From: Xiphophorus maculatus
Taxonomy: Eukaryota > Chordata > Actinopteri > Cyprinodontiformes > Poeciliidae
Assembly: GCF_002775205.1 (NCBI RefSeq)
Contig: NC_036454.1
Coordinates: forward strand, 8,499,882 to 8,563,881
Direction of reading: 5' to 3'
DNA length: 64,000 bases
Shown here piece after piece: positions 37,481 through 51,700 of the stretch. Each line of letters opens with the position of its first letter. Positions within the stretch are counted from its first letter, which is position 1. A program made the position numbers and the translations under genes. The notes below the pieces were generated by a model. That model had not been told where the DNA came from. It searched no databases and worked only from the letters and a program-made list of their open reading frames with translations.

Positions 37481-38586
37481 GAGCTTAAATTGTATATCAA
37501 CATTCACAGATACAACTTAGATTTCAAAACTGGAATCAAATTTAAAGGCTAGTGGTACAGCTTTATGAATAGATATTTTGGAGCTGAAGGGGTCGGTTCT
37601 TGTTGGCGAGTTGAGCCAAATAATGCGGTTCTCATATCAGGGTCGGAAGTCCCATCAACTGAGTGAGGGCGATGTTCACAGAGGAACAAACGGAGAAACA
37701 GCGACATCTTGTGGGATTAGAGAGCAAATTAAATAATTCAGTCAAAAGTTGGGTTGACGTCCTGAAAGTAATGAAAGGTATTTCTGACAAATAGCAAATC
37801 TGGCGTACACTGATAATATACAAAATTTACTAAGTGAGTTTTCTTAGCTTATTAATAGGAAACTTCGCCTTAAATTCAGTCTTTATAGTTGCTTTAGGAA
37901 GAACTTTGTCAATAAAAATAGTCCTTTTTAGGCATACCTTGAATATGGTGTTGTCATTTAATATACTTAGAATTCTTCCTTTTTATTTAAAATGTAATTC
38001 AAAAATGTCAAAAACAATTGTTGAAAACAGAAGTGAAGTAAAACAAACAATCATATTTACTATCTACTTAATGCTGGTTATCAATAAAGAAATTAATTTG
38101 ATGAAATTATTACTGTAAAGTTTTATTGACACCTTTAGGATATTATTCCATTATGACCAGTTGATGATGTGTTTCTTTTTCAAACATTCATAAAATAAAC
38201 CATTAACACATTCAATGACCATAAAAATACATTTCTGACTTATAAAATACTGCATCTATAAGATAAAATACTTTTATAAAAAAATATCCAAACTCTACTA
38301 ACAATGTAATTTCTAATTATCAAAGCATGTGTTCAATAAAAAGGAGATATCTTAATGTGCAAATATACAGTTATTTTCTAACACAACATTCTGTACCTAC
38401 TACTTTATTTTGGCATACGTTTGGACTTTTTGTTTTATATGTTTATCTTTGGCACAATGCACCAAAAGTAATCCTCACATCACTACTGAGTAAAATAAAA
38501 TGGAAACAGTGCTCATTCTCCCAAAAAAATGTAAACATTATAACATTCATATAAGGCAGCAAGAGAGGGATCTTGATCTCTGCAGG
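37481..38586. other. Interval between secisbp2 and mfsd10
   Basis: No exon seen. The upper part is probably the mfsd10 3' UTR: minus-strand AATAAA signals are at 38404-38409 and 38122-38127. The remainder is AT-rich with no recognised element. Confidence 0.45.
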
Positions 38587-41500
38587 TCACTCCTCCTTTA
38601 ACCTCTGGGCTTTGCTCAGGAGAAAAAGTGGAATCACAAATGAGGCTGACGTTATGAGAAAGCAGGTCTGTGCTCCCGCAATCCAATAAACTGAAATAAA
38701 ATACAGAAAAAATTAATAAACATAAGATGTAAATACACAAACAGCAAAAATAGAGGCGTCTCAAAGTAATTCCAGATTTGTTGGAGACAGATATAATTTA
38801 TATGAAGCTAAATCCAAGCGCTAAAAAGCTGAAAGGGCCATTATTTTTCTATTCTTTAGCTTTCTTACCAGAGGATGACACCACCGGCCCAGACGCTCTT
38901 GCCAGCGCACCCAAACTACGCAGAATCCCCATCACAGTACCTTTCTGATTAGCTGAACCTAATCAAACATCCGACAGGGAACAATCAGCAACTTTGATCT
39001 CAAAATCATAATATTTAAAAAAAAAATAAAAGGAGACTCACCGTGGTCAGCAACCAGGGTAGAGAGGCACGGAACTACAATTGCTGCAGCTGTAACAATC
39101 AAAATATGAACACAAATGTGTAAATAAATAAATCATTAAATTAAATGAAGATAGAAATATTGAGAAAACAATTTCCGTTTGCTTTGAGGGAAGCTTTATC
39201 TCCAGGGATCAATTCTTGGACCTGCTCTTTTTAACTCAAAATTTATCTTTGAGTTAAATTTTATTTAATTTTTTAAAGTATGGCAACTGCTGTGTGGATG
39301 ACACACAAGTTCACATCCATATAAAACCTGATAGCAGGATTTTTTTATATATATATTCTTTTTTGACTGTTTGAATAAAATGTTAATAAAAATGCAGAAA
39401 AGAACCAACTAAGTATCTGAAAGACCCTCAAAATGCCCAGAAAAACCTGCTGATCTTTAATGACATAATCCTTGGCTACTTGGAAATGTCTATCTTCAAA
39501 TGCCTATCATTAAAAATGATACAACCAAGTTCTTTAAGAGGAAATGTTTGCTTAATGTTTTATTTATTTTTATCAAGAAACCTTTTGAAATCCAGATTAA
39601 CTGTTTACTAGTAAACAGTTAATCTGATTATAACATTGAATTTATTTAGTGTAAATAAAATCAATTACACTCACAATCTCACTGCAGTGTTTTCTGGGTT
39701 CAACTAATGTGTTTTTTATTTTTAACCCTTTATGTCATGGTTACATATCAATAATTTACACAAAAAAAAGAATAACCACTTCAATCTTCTTCTGACTTCT
39801 GGTAAAGAATCGACAGCGCCCTCTATAGTCAGATGTGGTAACTACACCTTTTAATGCCGCTATTCTTAATTTGTTTTAAGAAAATCATGTTAGAAAATTT
39901 ATTGTTCGATTAACTTTTCTTAAGATGTGCATAGAAGGTTTACAGGCAGCCACTAATCATCTCCTATTAATTATATTAACAATAAAAATGAAAAGTTGCC
40001 ATGATTTGAGTTGATTCTAAAATTGCATCACTGCCCTCATTATATTTATTAAAAATATAATCAGATGAAAAGCAAACATGACTCACCAAAAGAGTATAAT
40101 GCCAAGCCAATATAAAGCATTGCAATATTCCACGATAATCCAATGAGAATGAATGCTGGGATTAGCATCATTATTGCCTGGAAAGATTAAGATTTATTTC
40201 AGTATTATATTTTTCTGCCTGTTCAGTATAATACTCATCATGCAGATAGATTATATCGTTACCATGTAAACAGCATGTATGTGTTGCCCAGGTTTGATTC
40301 TTCGAGCGTATCCCCCCTGGATTAAAGCCATGATGACACCAATGAAGAAGAACATCTTTCCCTGCTGCATGCTGTTTACAGAAAACAATTAAAGTATTTA
40401 TGTTCCTCCTTAGAGTTTCTGCCGGTTTCACCAACTCAAATTTAAAACTTTATAAAATCATTATGAATGGAATTTAAGACCTATATCTCAAAAATAAATG
40501 TGCACTTCATCCAGCCAACTTGCGATAAATTTCCAAATGCGAAAAAGCTAACTAGCTAGCAAGGCTATGTTAGCATTGAAAATGTCTGCGTGTGGCTCAA
40601 GATTTATCCTGACAAAAAAGCCCCGCCAAAAAATAAAAAATACATAGAATATACGTGATTATACGGAAGAGGATTAAGGTCACTAAAAATATTTCTAATT
40701 TGGTCAAAATCGAAATAAATTACCAAACATTCTTAAGTTAGGTGAATGTAAATTATGTTGTTAGCATTTAAACATAATCATGTAACTATGTTTTTCTTGT
40801 AGGATTTGTAAACCTGCACGTTATCCACACTGAAATCCTGTCCCAAATGTATTAGGCAGATTTGAGTTTTAAGACTACATTTGCCTTATGTATTTAGTTT
40901 AAACAATTCTGATTCTGAGGGGAAAAAAGTGAGAACGCTGAGATTAAAGTGAGAACTTTATTTTCTTCTCCTATCAGCCCTAATCCCCTTCAATCCGATT
41001 CAATAGTTCAGCCAAGACAAAATTCAATACTTCTAAAGCCAACTTTCTTTTTAAAAAATGGATTCAAGACATTTTAAATCCTTAATTTTAGATACACAAA
41101 TTTTTAAGGATGTACGGACACGCTGCTGCTAATATACAATTTTATATCTGGGTTTATACCTTGTAAACTGGAAGCGCTGGTGAGTCAGAAAACTCAGGTT
41201 GAACTCTAGACCAGAGAACAGGAAGAGGTAGCAGAAATAAACCAAACCCAACACTTGGAGCTTCTGCATTCCTGTAAGAAACACACCCCCACTTCCAGTC
41301 AGCAGGCCATACTCCATTTATGGTCTAGTTAAAGGGTACAATAATGTAGAACCAGCACTCACTTTCTTTAGAAGGTGGTTCCTTCGTCTTGGTGACAGCA
41401 GTGAAATGGAACAAGGAGATTGGACTGAGAAGGTCCAGCGAGTCTCCACCATGAGAAGGTGAACCCTGGAATGACAATAGCTTTACATTTCTGAAAAAAA

Positions 41501-44500
41501 CATTAAATACATTGGAAATACAGTAAAAGATGCAAATGAACCTAATTTTCACTTTTTAAATAAGAATATCTACATATATGTTTTGCTTAAAAATCCAAAA
41601 ACTACTGTATGTATGATTTGTAGCCGAGGATGCATCTGCAGCTAAATAAATATTTCTAACATCAACATGAGCAAAGCTCATCTCTTGACTTAGAATTAAT
41701 AGTGTAAAACTAATCTGGTGATTATTTTTCGGATTAACTGATTAATAATTGGATAGCAAAAGGTGCTTACATTGCAAAAAAACAAGTATTTTTGGGCTAG
41801 TTTGTAGTGCAAATATGTTTTTAGTACACTTGAAATAAGACTAAAACTCATTTACAAGTAACTTTTAAGCAAGATATAAGAGCTTGTTTTAAGTTAATAA
41901 TTCCTTAATATTATTTCACCATTACAAGACATTTTACTCATGTGATAAGTGAAATAATCTGCCAATGGAACTAGTACTTTCTCATCAAAACTAAGGGATT
42001 ACTGATTTAAAACAAGCTCATATATCTTGCTGAAAAGTTACTTGTAAGTTAGTTATGACTTATTTAAAGTTTACTAAAATATTTTCGCTAGCAACTAGAC
42101 CAAAAGTACTTGGTAAGACTTTGTGTATTTGCAGTGTAATAGAACCAGGTGAAGTTAAATCTACGTGACTATATAATCTTGGTAGAAAAATCTATAGATG
42201 AAGGGTTTTTTTATATTACCGTAAATAAAAAAAATATTGTTTTTTGTTGTGATTACTGCTCTGAGTATGTTGTTCTTTCAAAAACTGGCCTTTCTTGAAT
42301 CCAGTTAACAAATCTATAAGTAAATTAGCAGATGATTATGTCAATAATTGATTAATTGCATTCATTGTTTCAGCTGTACTCAATGTGTTGTGAACTGAAG
42401 TGAAGGTTGGAAGTGTAGGTTCCTCTTTACTACAGCAGAGCCTCCACTTCATTGCTCCATACAGTATATAGCCACAGTTTCAAAACACTGTCTCACTACA
42501 AGCTAATCAGACTCTGCTACATCGTTGCTCAGTCCTGCCTCAACGTAAATCCGACTCCACATGGAGCTGCAACACATTGATGTGTCATAATCTAGTTTTA
42601 GTAACATCACATAATCTTAAAAAAGCTGTTCCATGAAAAAGGAAATTACCCTTTGCCCTAAATCCTCTACATTCATGGTTTGTAACCTGCGGCTCCAGAG
42701 CCACAAATGGCTCTTTACATCTTTCACAATGGCTCTCAACGACTTTACTGAAAACCGTGAAGCATGAACTGAAGTTTTTAAATATAAAAACAAATGCTGG
42801 TTTTAGCAGTTTTGAATCATGTTCATGGAATAACTGCATTGAATTACTACATTAGAATGACACTGAAAGGTGTCAGTAATATTGTTTATACCTTTTTTGT
42901 CTTCATTAGGTTGGTGGCTGTCTATAGTGACTGCAGTAGTTAAATATTTTATAACAAAATATTTAACTTGCAAACTAAATATTGAACTATGACATTTTAA
43001 ACGAATAATATTTAGCTTTTTTATTATGACAAATATTTTAATTTATTCCAGTGATATCATATCAACTTATGTATGACTTTTTTCATAAAAGCCTAAATAA
43101 GTTTCTGCTGTTTGACTGTGTAATTTAACAATCAGCACCCCATAAAAGAAAATGGATACATTTTTTAATATTTTTTGGTAATATTTTTATGTTTTCCTAA
43201 CTTTAAAACCTGAATAAAATTGTGGTTCTTTAACAAAATCAATTCAATTCAAATAATAATACACAAATACGTTGTCATTTAAAATTACAAACTTCTCATA
43301 GTAGATATTTATCAAAAATTATAAGCTGAGTCATAGCATTTGCAGCTCTAAAGTTTTTTTGTAGCTCAACTGAAGGCAAAATAACTCTTTGGATTGTAAA
43401 TATTGTGGATCCAGCAGATCTACAGATACAGAGGTTGGTGAAATCTGAGCCACTTAGCCTGAACAGAACAAAGGTCTTCAGGGACATTTAAAGGCATCAA
43501 GTGTCCATCCGATGATGCGTCAGCGCTGGAACACAGTGTAGACTCGCTGCTGTTTTGGGTTCAGCGTAGAACACTGAAATAACTTCTTGACTCCCTGCAG
43601 AAACTTTCTGAAAGAGTATTGTCACCGTGACAACCCAAGAAGTTACTGCTGTGGGCAACAAATGGAAACCGAAAAGGTTTTCCAAAAGGACTTGAATAGG
43701 AGGAAGCTGGACGAGTTTTTCTTGTTTCAACTCCAACCTGAAAAGGTTCTACACTGAGGTCAGGAGTTTCTGACCCACATGTGTGTTGAGGGTCATTTCT
43801 AACCCAAATGGTTGAAGTTTAAACTTGTTTTTAAGTCTATTTGGCTCTTCTACCATAACAATTATAAAAACAACAAACAATAATACCCCCATCTTTAGTC
43901 TATTGTTAGTCCTTTTGCTTGCTTGGTTATAATGGTAAAAAACCAAAAAAAGGGCATTATTTCCAATTAAATTTAACATTTGACTACCGTCCTCTGAAAT
44001 AGTGCATTATTTCCACTGTATTTTGATTCTGTTTACACTATTTATAGACCAATACAGCTACTTAAAGTCCCCATAAAACCACTGAATTAACCATTGAGAG
44101 GTTAAAGGAGGTTAAAGGAGTTCCAGACTAAAGTCTCATTATCTAAGAATGATTTTGTGAAAAAAAATGTAATGACCATATTCTGTACATCCCATAAACA
44201 AATTCTAATTATTCAAAGGAAGCATAATAGACCACCTTTAAGAAACATCACATTTATTTATATTTTAAACTCACCTTAATAACCCTAGGAAGCGTTTCTG
44301 GTAACATCATCCAAATGAAGAAAATATCAACAACACTGAAGGTCAAGGCGAGCAGCGCTGGAGTTTCATAGAAGACATTTCCTGTTGTTTTGGAGCTAAC
44401 AGCAAAGTAAGCACCCATGAGAGGTCCAACGGTGAAGCCCAAGGAAAAGGCAACACCAATCATTGCCTGGTCAAAAAATAAAAATAAATAAATAAAAATC

Positions 44501-46182
44501 ACTTAAATATATTTCAATAAAAAATATAGACTTGCAACGGCATGAATGAGAAAACTGTTGGCTTGTGAAATGTACAAATGCTAATAAGAATTTGTTGAAC
44601 ACCGCAGAAGTCTGAGCTCAGCAATAAAGTTATCTTAGTAAACTAAAACTAACAAAATAACAAAAATGAGAAAACATTTTTGTTCACTGAAATAAATTAA
44701 AACAGTAATTAATGGGGAAAAAATTATAACTAACTGCAACTCTATTGTGGGTTTATAAAACTAACTAAAACATACTGAAATTATAAATGTAATATCCTTT
44801 GTTTTTGTGTTTATGAATCTATTTATTAACCTTTCAAACTGATGTGAAATAGATTTTTTCCCCAGATTTTTATCATGTCTGCAGTCAGCAAATTATGGTA
44901 CTTCATACAAATGACGACAGTAAAAGTTGACATAATTTACAAGAGACAATAATTGAATGCATTTTTTGAAAATGATATCTTCTGTTGCGTATTCATTACC
45001 CAATCAAATTATCGCAATAGAATACTCTGACCTTTTAGAATACAACTAACTGATAAAAACTAAACAATATTTAACTAATATTAACTAATAAAAACTAGAA
45101 AATACAAGCTAAAAACTAATTAAAACAAACAAAAGGTTACAGCAAAGTAAAACTAAACTATGACGAAAAACCTCAAACTTTGACCCTGCTCACCATTCCT
45201 CTGTTCCGTGCTTTTGGACACGGCAGGTCCGCCACGATGGCAGTGCAGAGGCTGACGTTTCCCTTACAAATGCCCCCAATTACCCGAAACAACAGGAACA
45301 TGGAGAAGCTCCGGGAAACCGCCCAGACCGCGTAGGAGACCGCCAGCCCTACCTGACAAACAAAGCACCCAATTAGCCCCAAACTGGTGGAATATGACTC
45401 ATTGGATTTTATCATGGAGAACAAGAAACATTTAAGGTGTCATAATGTCCTTCTTACTGTGGTGAGAATGAGGAGAGGTCGTCTGCCATGACGGTCAGAT
45501 AGAGCGCCCGTTACAGGCGAGGACAGGAACTGTAGCAAAGAAAACAGCGACCCAATCAGACCTGAAAGACAAGATAAGAAGTATTAAACTTGAAATAATT
45601 CCTCTTTTTCTTTGTCATCATTCAGCTCAAAAGTCTGAGTTTGAATTTGGATGAATCTCAGGTTTATGGAATGAAGGGACTGGAATAACTTACCTCCAAA
45701 TAGAACAGAGTTGTATTTCTTTTCCATAGGAATCCCAACAGCCTCCCTAAACCAGTCCACCACACTCTGCAGAGACTGATACGTGACATCCTGGCCCAGA
45801 AAAAAAAAACACAAAAACATCACAGAGAGGCCACTTCAGGGTGACTCAGCACACAGGCCTCCCAAACTAATCAAATTATGTGCCGCTTATGGCTTTTCTG
45901 GAACAAATTCTTCACATAAAACACCTTCTGTTCACAGCAGGACAGAAGTCTGAACACGTCCAAATTCCTGCACTTTTAAACTGAAGCCAAGTGATTTTAT
46001 TCTGCCTTCTTTAAACCGTTTTGGAAGATCCTACTGACCCCTGCTTGAGCATAATGATCCAAAATGGAAGGCAGCAGCGGCAGAATCAGCGTGAATCCAA
46101 GCAGATCCAGCAGCAGGATGATAAACACGATGCTGATGACCTTCGACGAGAAGGAGCCTCCATCTCCAGCTGCCTCATTCAT
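38587..46182 (-). CDS. mfsd10: Major facilitator superfamily domain-containing protein 10
   Basis: Twelve-span transporter of the major facilitator superfamily; the mammalian form (TETRAN-like) has been linked to organic anion export. Coding exons, 5' to 3': 46039-46182, 45694-45790, 45458-45561, 45194-45352, 44275-44466, 41363-41465, 41160-41271, 40263-40371, 40087-40177, 39042-39089, 38869-38958 and 38587-38690. All phases agree and give 450 aa, close to the known length. The first span (LLLDLLGFTLILPLLP) is at about 23-38, and the MFS loop motif SDRHGRRP is at 102-109. The loop after span 6 lies at about 233-265, followed by six more spans with FSGLEFNLSFLTHQRF and a conserved GTVMGILRSLGALARA segment. 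The ATG is the first in the exon, upstream of which a minus-strand acceptor at 46218 suggests a non-coding first exon. Confidence 0.93.
40660..40992. mobile_element. Diverged, interrupted copy of the CGGAAGAGGATTA foldback element
   Basis: The left end TACGGAAGAGGATTAAGGTC and the right end CAGCCCTAATCCCCTTCAAT match the arms of the perfect copy at 17829-17937. About 290 bases lie between the arms instead of about 60, so another insertion is likely. It is in mfsd10 intron 7. Confidence 0.5.
41770..42136. mobile_element. CACTGCAAAA foldback transposon, near-complete
   Basis: Opens CATTGCAAAAAAACAAGTAT and closes with TTTGTGTATTTGCAGTG. The two halves are inverted copies over well over 100 bases, meeting near 41930-41990. 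No coding capacity. It lies in mfsd10 intron 5. Confidence 0.75.
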
Positions 46183-47290
46183 AGCTGATGTTCCTGATTA
46201 GATTATTTCCTCTATTCCTATGAAAGAGTATAAAGTAAATGTTGACATATCAGCAGACCCAAACGTCTTGCAGCTCTAATTGCAGAAAACAGAGGGTCAA
46301 AAAGGTTACGATTCCAGGGAGAATACAAATCATGCCACACTTTATAATTTTCGTTAAAAATAAAAAATAGATAACCGTATATTTTTTTCTACTTAGTAAA
46401 AAAACAAACAATAAAAGAAAACATGTTGAAGTTTGTGGTTGGAAAACGACAAAATGTGCCAGTCTTTTGACTATGAATACTTTTGCAAAGCAATGTATAT
46501 TTGATATTTATTTAAAATGAAAATTGAAAGATAAATGACAGTAAAAAAAAAAGCTGGACAAAAGAAAAAACTATCACTTTGAGAATTGGTAAAGTAAAGA
46601 CATCAAAGTAGTTGTAGGATTATAAAATATAATAGTATTAAAATACTATTTCTTAATCTATTATCTGGTTAGAGACTAAATTAACTTTTTTGTAAAGCTT
46701 ATATGGATGCTACTAAGAAGCATTTATAATAGTAATGTAATTTAAAAGCGATAGTATAAATATTTAAGGAAATACTTGCAAATGTAAAAATGGCGATGCG
46801 TTTAAGAGCCATTAGAAATGTTAAGAGAATTATGTCTGTAAATCATCACACTCAGTATTCGCAGTCTTCCAGTAAGTTATCAGGAAAGACACAGAGAAAG
46901 TGTGATCAAGGAAGAAGGAAACAATTCCTGTACATGTTGTAAACCAGCCTTTCTGAACTCCTCATTCCAACAATCAAACTCCAAATCAAACTAACATACA
47001 TTTTCACGACTTTACGTGTTCGCAGAATCAAGAACCGATCGACACGTATCAGCATCTCCCCTTTCGAGCAACAGGAACACAAAAGGAACTTTACCTACAG
47101 TATTTCCGTCAGCTGGGCAAACCGCAGTAGCTGGTCCCGCTCAGAGGAGTCGATAAGGTTTACCTTCTCCACCTCATCGGTCCTCCACTGTGGATCCATA
47201 CCAGGAACTGCCGTCCTTTCGTTTGGATGACAAGAATGTGGCGTAATCAGCGCAGCCACCCGAAACCGCTGCCTTCAAGGCACCCTCGTA
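46183..47290 (-). promoter_or_regulatory. 5' UTR intron, candidate first exon and promoter of mfsd10
   Basis: A minus-strand acceptor follows 46217 and a good donor (GGAGAAG/GTAAAC) has its exon edge at 47164. The sequence at 47100-47290 is richer in G, C and CpG than its surroundings, which fits a promoter with a short non-coding first exon. The pairing of these sites is inference. Between them, only AT-rich intron is seen. Confidence 0.4.
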
Positions 47291-48240
47291 AGCTCGTAAT
47301 TTTGAGTTTCAACACGAACGCCGTAGCCCAATCGTGCTATGCACGTAAATAATAAAAAATTTTTTTTAAAGCTGTGTATTTTCAACCATTTGGACACCTA
47401 AAATTTTAGGTTAGCATTTGGACACAATTTTATATTGGTTTCAAATATTAACAAACAGTTTTGAATAATTTTACACATCGAATTTGTTGGAATAAAATGA
47501 CCGTCAAAGACATGACTTATTTTATTGTTGCACAAAGACACAACACTGAAATTGGCAACGAAATATCGTCTGAAAATACTAAATTATATGTATTTAGCAA
47601 TATATTATTTGTATATTTATAGGCACACATTTGCTTTTTTTCTATGGCCAAGCGTCGTTTCCAATTTCAGTTGTATCTGTCCAATGATAATTTTGACACT
47701 TAGAGGGTTATGCTAATATAGTTGTGCAGTAGTTGTAGTTATTTCTCTGAATTATTTTCATTTTTATCTATAAAATGCCAAAATGTAAACGTAACTTTAT
47801 ATTTTTATTCATCTGATGGTCTAATTTTTAAATATTAAACGATTTATGTTTTAATCTGTTACTCAAGTAGCCTCTTTACCAAATATTTTTTTACTCTTAA
47901 TTCCTTCTATGGCTACTTTTTATTTTTATTTGAGTAAAAATATGTTGTAGTCGTGCTACTTTTACTTCAGTACAGTTTTTGTGTACTCTTCCCACCTCTG
48001 ACTAGCACACAAGTTACCATATTTGGACAATTGTTTATAGGTTTGTCAATTTACGACTCAAAATGTTAAAATTAAAACATGAAATGCCATTGTGTGTAAT
48101 GAACCTATACAACAGTTTTACTTCTTAAGTTAATCTCAAGCAAGAATTGCAGTCTTCACTTTCATTTTATTAGTTGAAAGTACAATGCAAGTGGGAGAAA
48201 TTAATTTAATAACTATTGAAATGCAAACAAAATGCTTAAA
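47291..48240. other. Interval between mfsd10 and the znf462-like gene
   Basis: No exon seen. It includes an ACTCAAGTA-type element ending at 48002 and AT-rich sequence. The znf462-like 3' UTR probably ends near a minus-strand AATAAA at 48249-48254. Confidence 0.5.
47850..48002. repeat. ACTCAAGTA-type dispersed element, end piece
   Basis: Matches the last 150 bases of the copy at 6950-7482, ending GTGTACTCTTCCCACCTCTG. Only one end is recognisable. Confidence 0.6.
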
Positions 48241-48721
48241 TCTAAAGGTTTATTGAAATAAAAATAGAACCAAATAGTTAATCTTAATAAAATTCAAAAA
48301 AGCAAAAGTGTCTTAAGGAAGCAGAGGCACAACCTAAAATCTAGAATAAAGTCAAAGTTTTGAATTCAAGCAAGGTTCACAGTGTTGGTGTCTGCATATT
48401 TTACAGCAACAGCATCGGGGTAATAACTTTCCTGGAACTGCAGTTAAAATATAAATGAATAGTAACATTTTTAAACAATAGAAAATCATTTTGACTTTAA
48501 CCTTTCAAGACAGGTCGCATACAATACTGTCATCCTCCTATTCTAAAGTTCTATTTGCTTACTGTTGAGGTATAAAACAGCAATTGTATTAAAAAATATA
48601 TTTAATTAGAAAAGGATTAAAAATCTAAAAAAAAAAGGGGCTGCATAATCGTAACAGTGGGAACAGTTTGAGAACAAAGAGAACAGTGAAATACTTGTAT
48701 CAGAGAACACAATGGGAAACT

Positions 48722-51700
48722 TTATACTCCATGACGTAAGATGTGGCGATTCAGTTCAGAGACGTTCATGAGGTTTCGTCCACATAGTTCACAAGTAAAC
48801 AGCTTCTTGTCATGCAGAAGCTCAGAAGCTCCATCCATGGGGGCGAATGCATCTAAAAAGCAAGAGGTTAATCATCATTAAATAAGTTATCTTTTGAATT
48901 TTAACATCATCTCATGATTTTAAAATGTCCAGAGAATTACTGATATAAGAATAAATAAAAAATTAAAATAAGAGATTAAAATTGTACTAATAGGAGAATA
49001 ATCATAATATTTCTGAAGTAAAGCCATAATATCAAGAAAATAAAGTCGAACGAGAATGAAGTTATCATATTTAGAGTAAAGTCAATATTGCGAGAATAAA
49101 GTCGTATGAGAACAAAGTCAGAATTACAGGAATAAAGTCAGATTACAACAATAAAGTTGAAATAATAAGAGAATAAAGTCATGATATTACAAGAATAAGG
49201 CTATAATATCGAGAGAATAAACAATACCAGAATAAAATAATAACATGACATGAATATGAGAAACACCATATTCATGTCATGTTATTCAAGTGGGCAGATA
49301 TGAAAGTAACCAATTTACTTTTAATATTTCAAAAGAATTTTCATTAATCCTGTAAGACTATCTATTATTATTGTTCTAATAACAGATGCAAATTTCCTAA
49401 GAAGAAAATTTTAATATTTTCTATATTTATCCACGAATGACAGTTCTGTGTATTAAATGACCAGGTGGTGTCAATTTGTATGTGTATGTGCAGATAAGAT
49501 TCTGATCATTAGAAACCTTTGTGGTTGTGGTTAGACAGGCAGGAAACCAACATAAAAAAATACAAATACACTGAGTACTAAGGACCCATTAGGGCAGGGG
49601 TCTCAAACTCCAGTCCTCGAGGGCCACAGTCCTGCAACTTTTAGATGTGCCTCAGCTGCAGCACACCTGAACAGAATAATTTGGTCATTAAGGCTCTGGA
49701 AAACTGATCTACACAAGGAGGAGGTAATTAACCCATTTCATTCCAGTGTTTTGTACCTGTGGCACATCTAAAAACTGCAGGACTGCGGCCCTCGAGGCCT
49801 GGAGTTTGAGACCCCTGCATTAGGGCCATATTTACCTTCCCACCAGGGCTGGACAATACATCAATAACAGATTGACACGTGATCAATATCAACAGATAAC
49901 ACGCCTGATAGAATATTCAATCATTTCACTGAACTCCGAGCCAGATCGCACAGCATTCTGGGGGTGTACAAAACATGAGAAAAACAATCCTACCATCATG
50001 AAGATGTGGAGAAACCTGAACCTTGCACTCGTTTTTCTTGTTAACTTCAACTTCTCCATCCGTCTTCTCCATTTGCTCATCCTCCTTTTTCTCCTCACAT
50101 TGTTCGAGATGGGGGGGCTCTTCCTTCGCACACTCCTTAAGTACTGCTTTTTCTCTGTTCGGTTCAGATTCATCCTTAATGATTTTTGGACTCTGGCTTT
50201 GCTCCCGTTTAAAGTTCGCCAACACGCTGCCCAAACTCCCCCTGTGGCTCAGTTTGAGTCGAGTACGACTGGGGGAAAGCGTCAGCAAATGCGGCTCAAA
50301 CCTGAAACCCTCTCGAAGCTTTGACGCGTTTCCCTGTGCAGAATTCATTTTTGTTGTGGCTGGATTTACGATAATGTCTTGAATTTTGAGGTTCTGGGAC
50401 AAAGATGTGCTGCAAACTTTATCGTTTAACTCGTTGTCTGCTCCATGCCCCTCTGTCGTTTGTTCCATTTTAACGGTTCTCTCCTGACCTGCCCTCTTGT
50501 GCAGGCTACCGTCTTCGTCCAGCAGCAGGACGTGATGCACGATGTCATCTTCTACCATCGCCTCAATGCTCTGGGATTTACAGTGATTCTCCGTAAAATG
50601 CAGCCCATCGGCCTTTGCATCGGTTATTTTACCAGATGTCAAACTCCTCTGTGCAACTTTTTCATCCTGTCTGTCAGTCCATGTGGTTTGGTTCTTCCTG
50701 CAATTGTCGTATTTAATATCTGCATCACTCCAATCCTCAGCCTTTGGTTCAGTATTTTCTTCATGCTGCTCTTTTGCAGGTTGATGGAAGGCTACATTCT
50801 GGTCTTGTGCTTGTGTGTCCTGCTCGTGTCTTTGCAGGACGGAAGTGTTTTGCTGAATAACGTCAGAACCAGAACTGTTGGCGGGTGTTTTTCCATTTTT
50901 CTCCTGCTCCTCAGGTTCATGTTCTTCCTTCATTGGAAGCATCATGTTCTCTGTGGAGTGGTAATCTGGAATGCTGTCAGTTTGTGGAACATCGTCACGG
51001 TCAGGGGTAAATTCCTCGGCTTCCAGCTCGTCGCTGTTGGAGCCGTGATTAACGTTGGTTTCGGGTCGGGAACCCGTCCTTGCTTCCAGCTGATCCAGGC
51101 TCACCTGACCCACGAGCTCATGGTTTCTCAAAACCTGCAGAAAATATTTAAATATTAATCCAGAAGACTTCATGAGTATGCAGATATGATGGATGGATGA
51201 TCAGATGGATGAATGGACAAACTGATGGATGGATGATCAAATGGACAGATAAATGATGGAAGGATGATCAGGTGAATGGGCAGGCAAACTGATGGATGGA
51301 TGGATGATCAGATGGACAGATAAATGATGGATGGATGATCGGATGGAAGGGCAAACTGGTGGATGGATGGATAGCAAAACAGATAGATAGATGATGGATG
51401 GATGATCAGATGGACAGATAAATGATGGATGGATGATCAGATGGATGGTCAAAGTGGTGGATGGATGATCAGATGGACAGATAAATGATGAATGGATGAT
51501 CGGATGGATGGTCAAAGTGGTGGATGGATGATCAGATGGACAGATAAATGATGGATGGATGGATGATCAGATGGATGGGCAAACTGATGGATGGATGGAT
51601 AGGAAAACAGATAGATAGATGATGGATGGATTTTTTTGGACTTTTATTTTCACAATTTGTTTCCAGTATTGATGGAAATAGCTGCATATCTAAAACGAAT

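Noticed and set aside
50445-51158. Plus-strand frame of 237 residues with hydrophobic runs
   Set aside because: It is antisense to znf462-like exon 9, which is supported by phase and family similarity.
51237-51515. Minus-strand frame with PSIIHPS repeats, antifreeze- or mucin-like at first sight
   Set aside because: It is a reading of the intronic GATGGATG minisatellite; no signal peptide, promoter or splice context.
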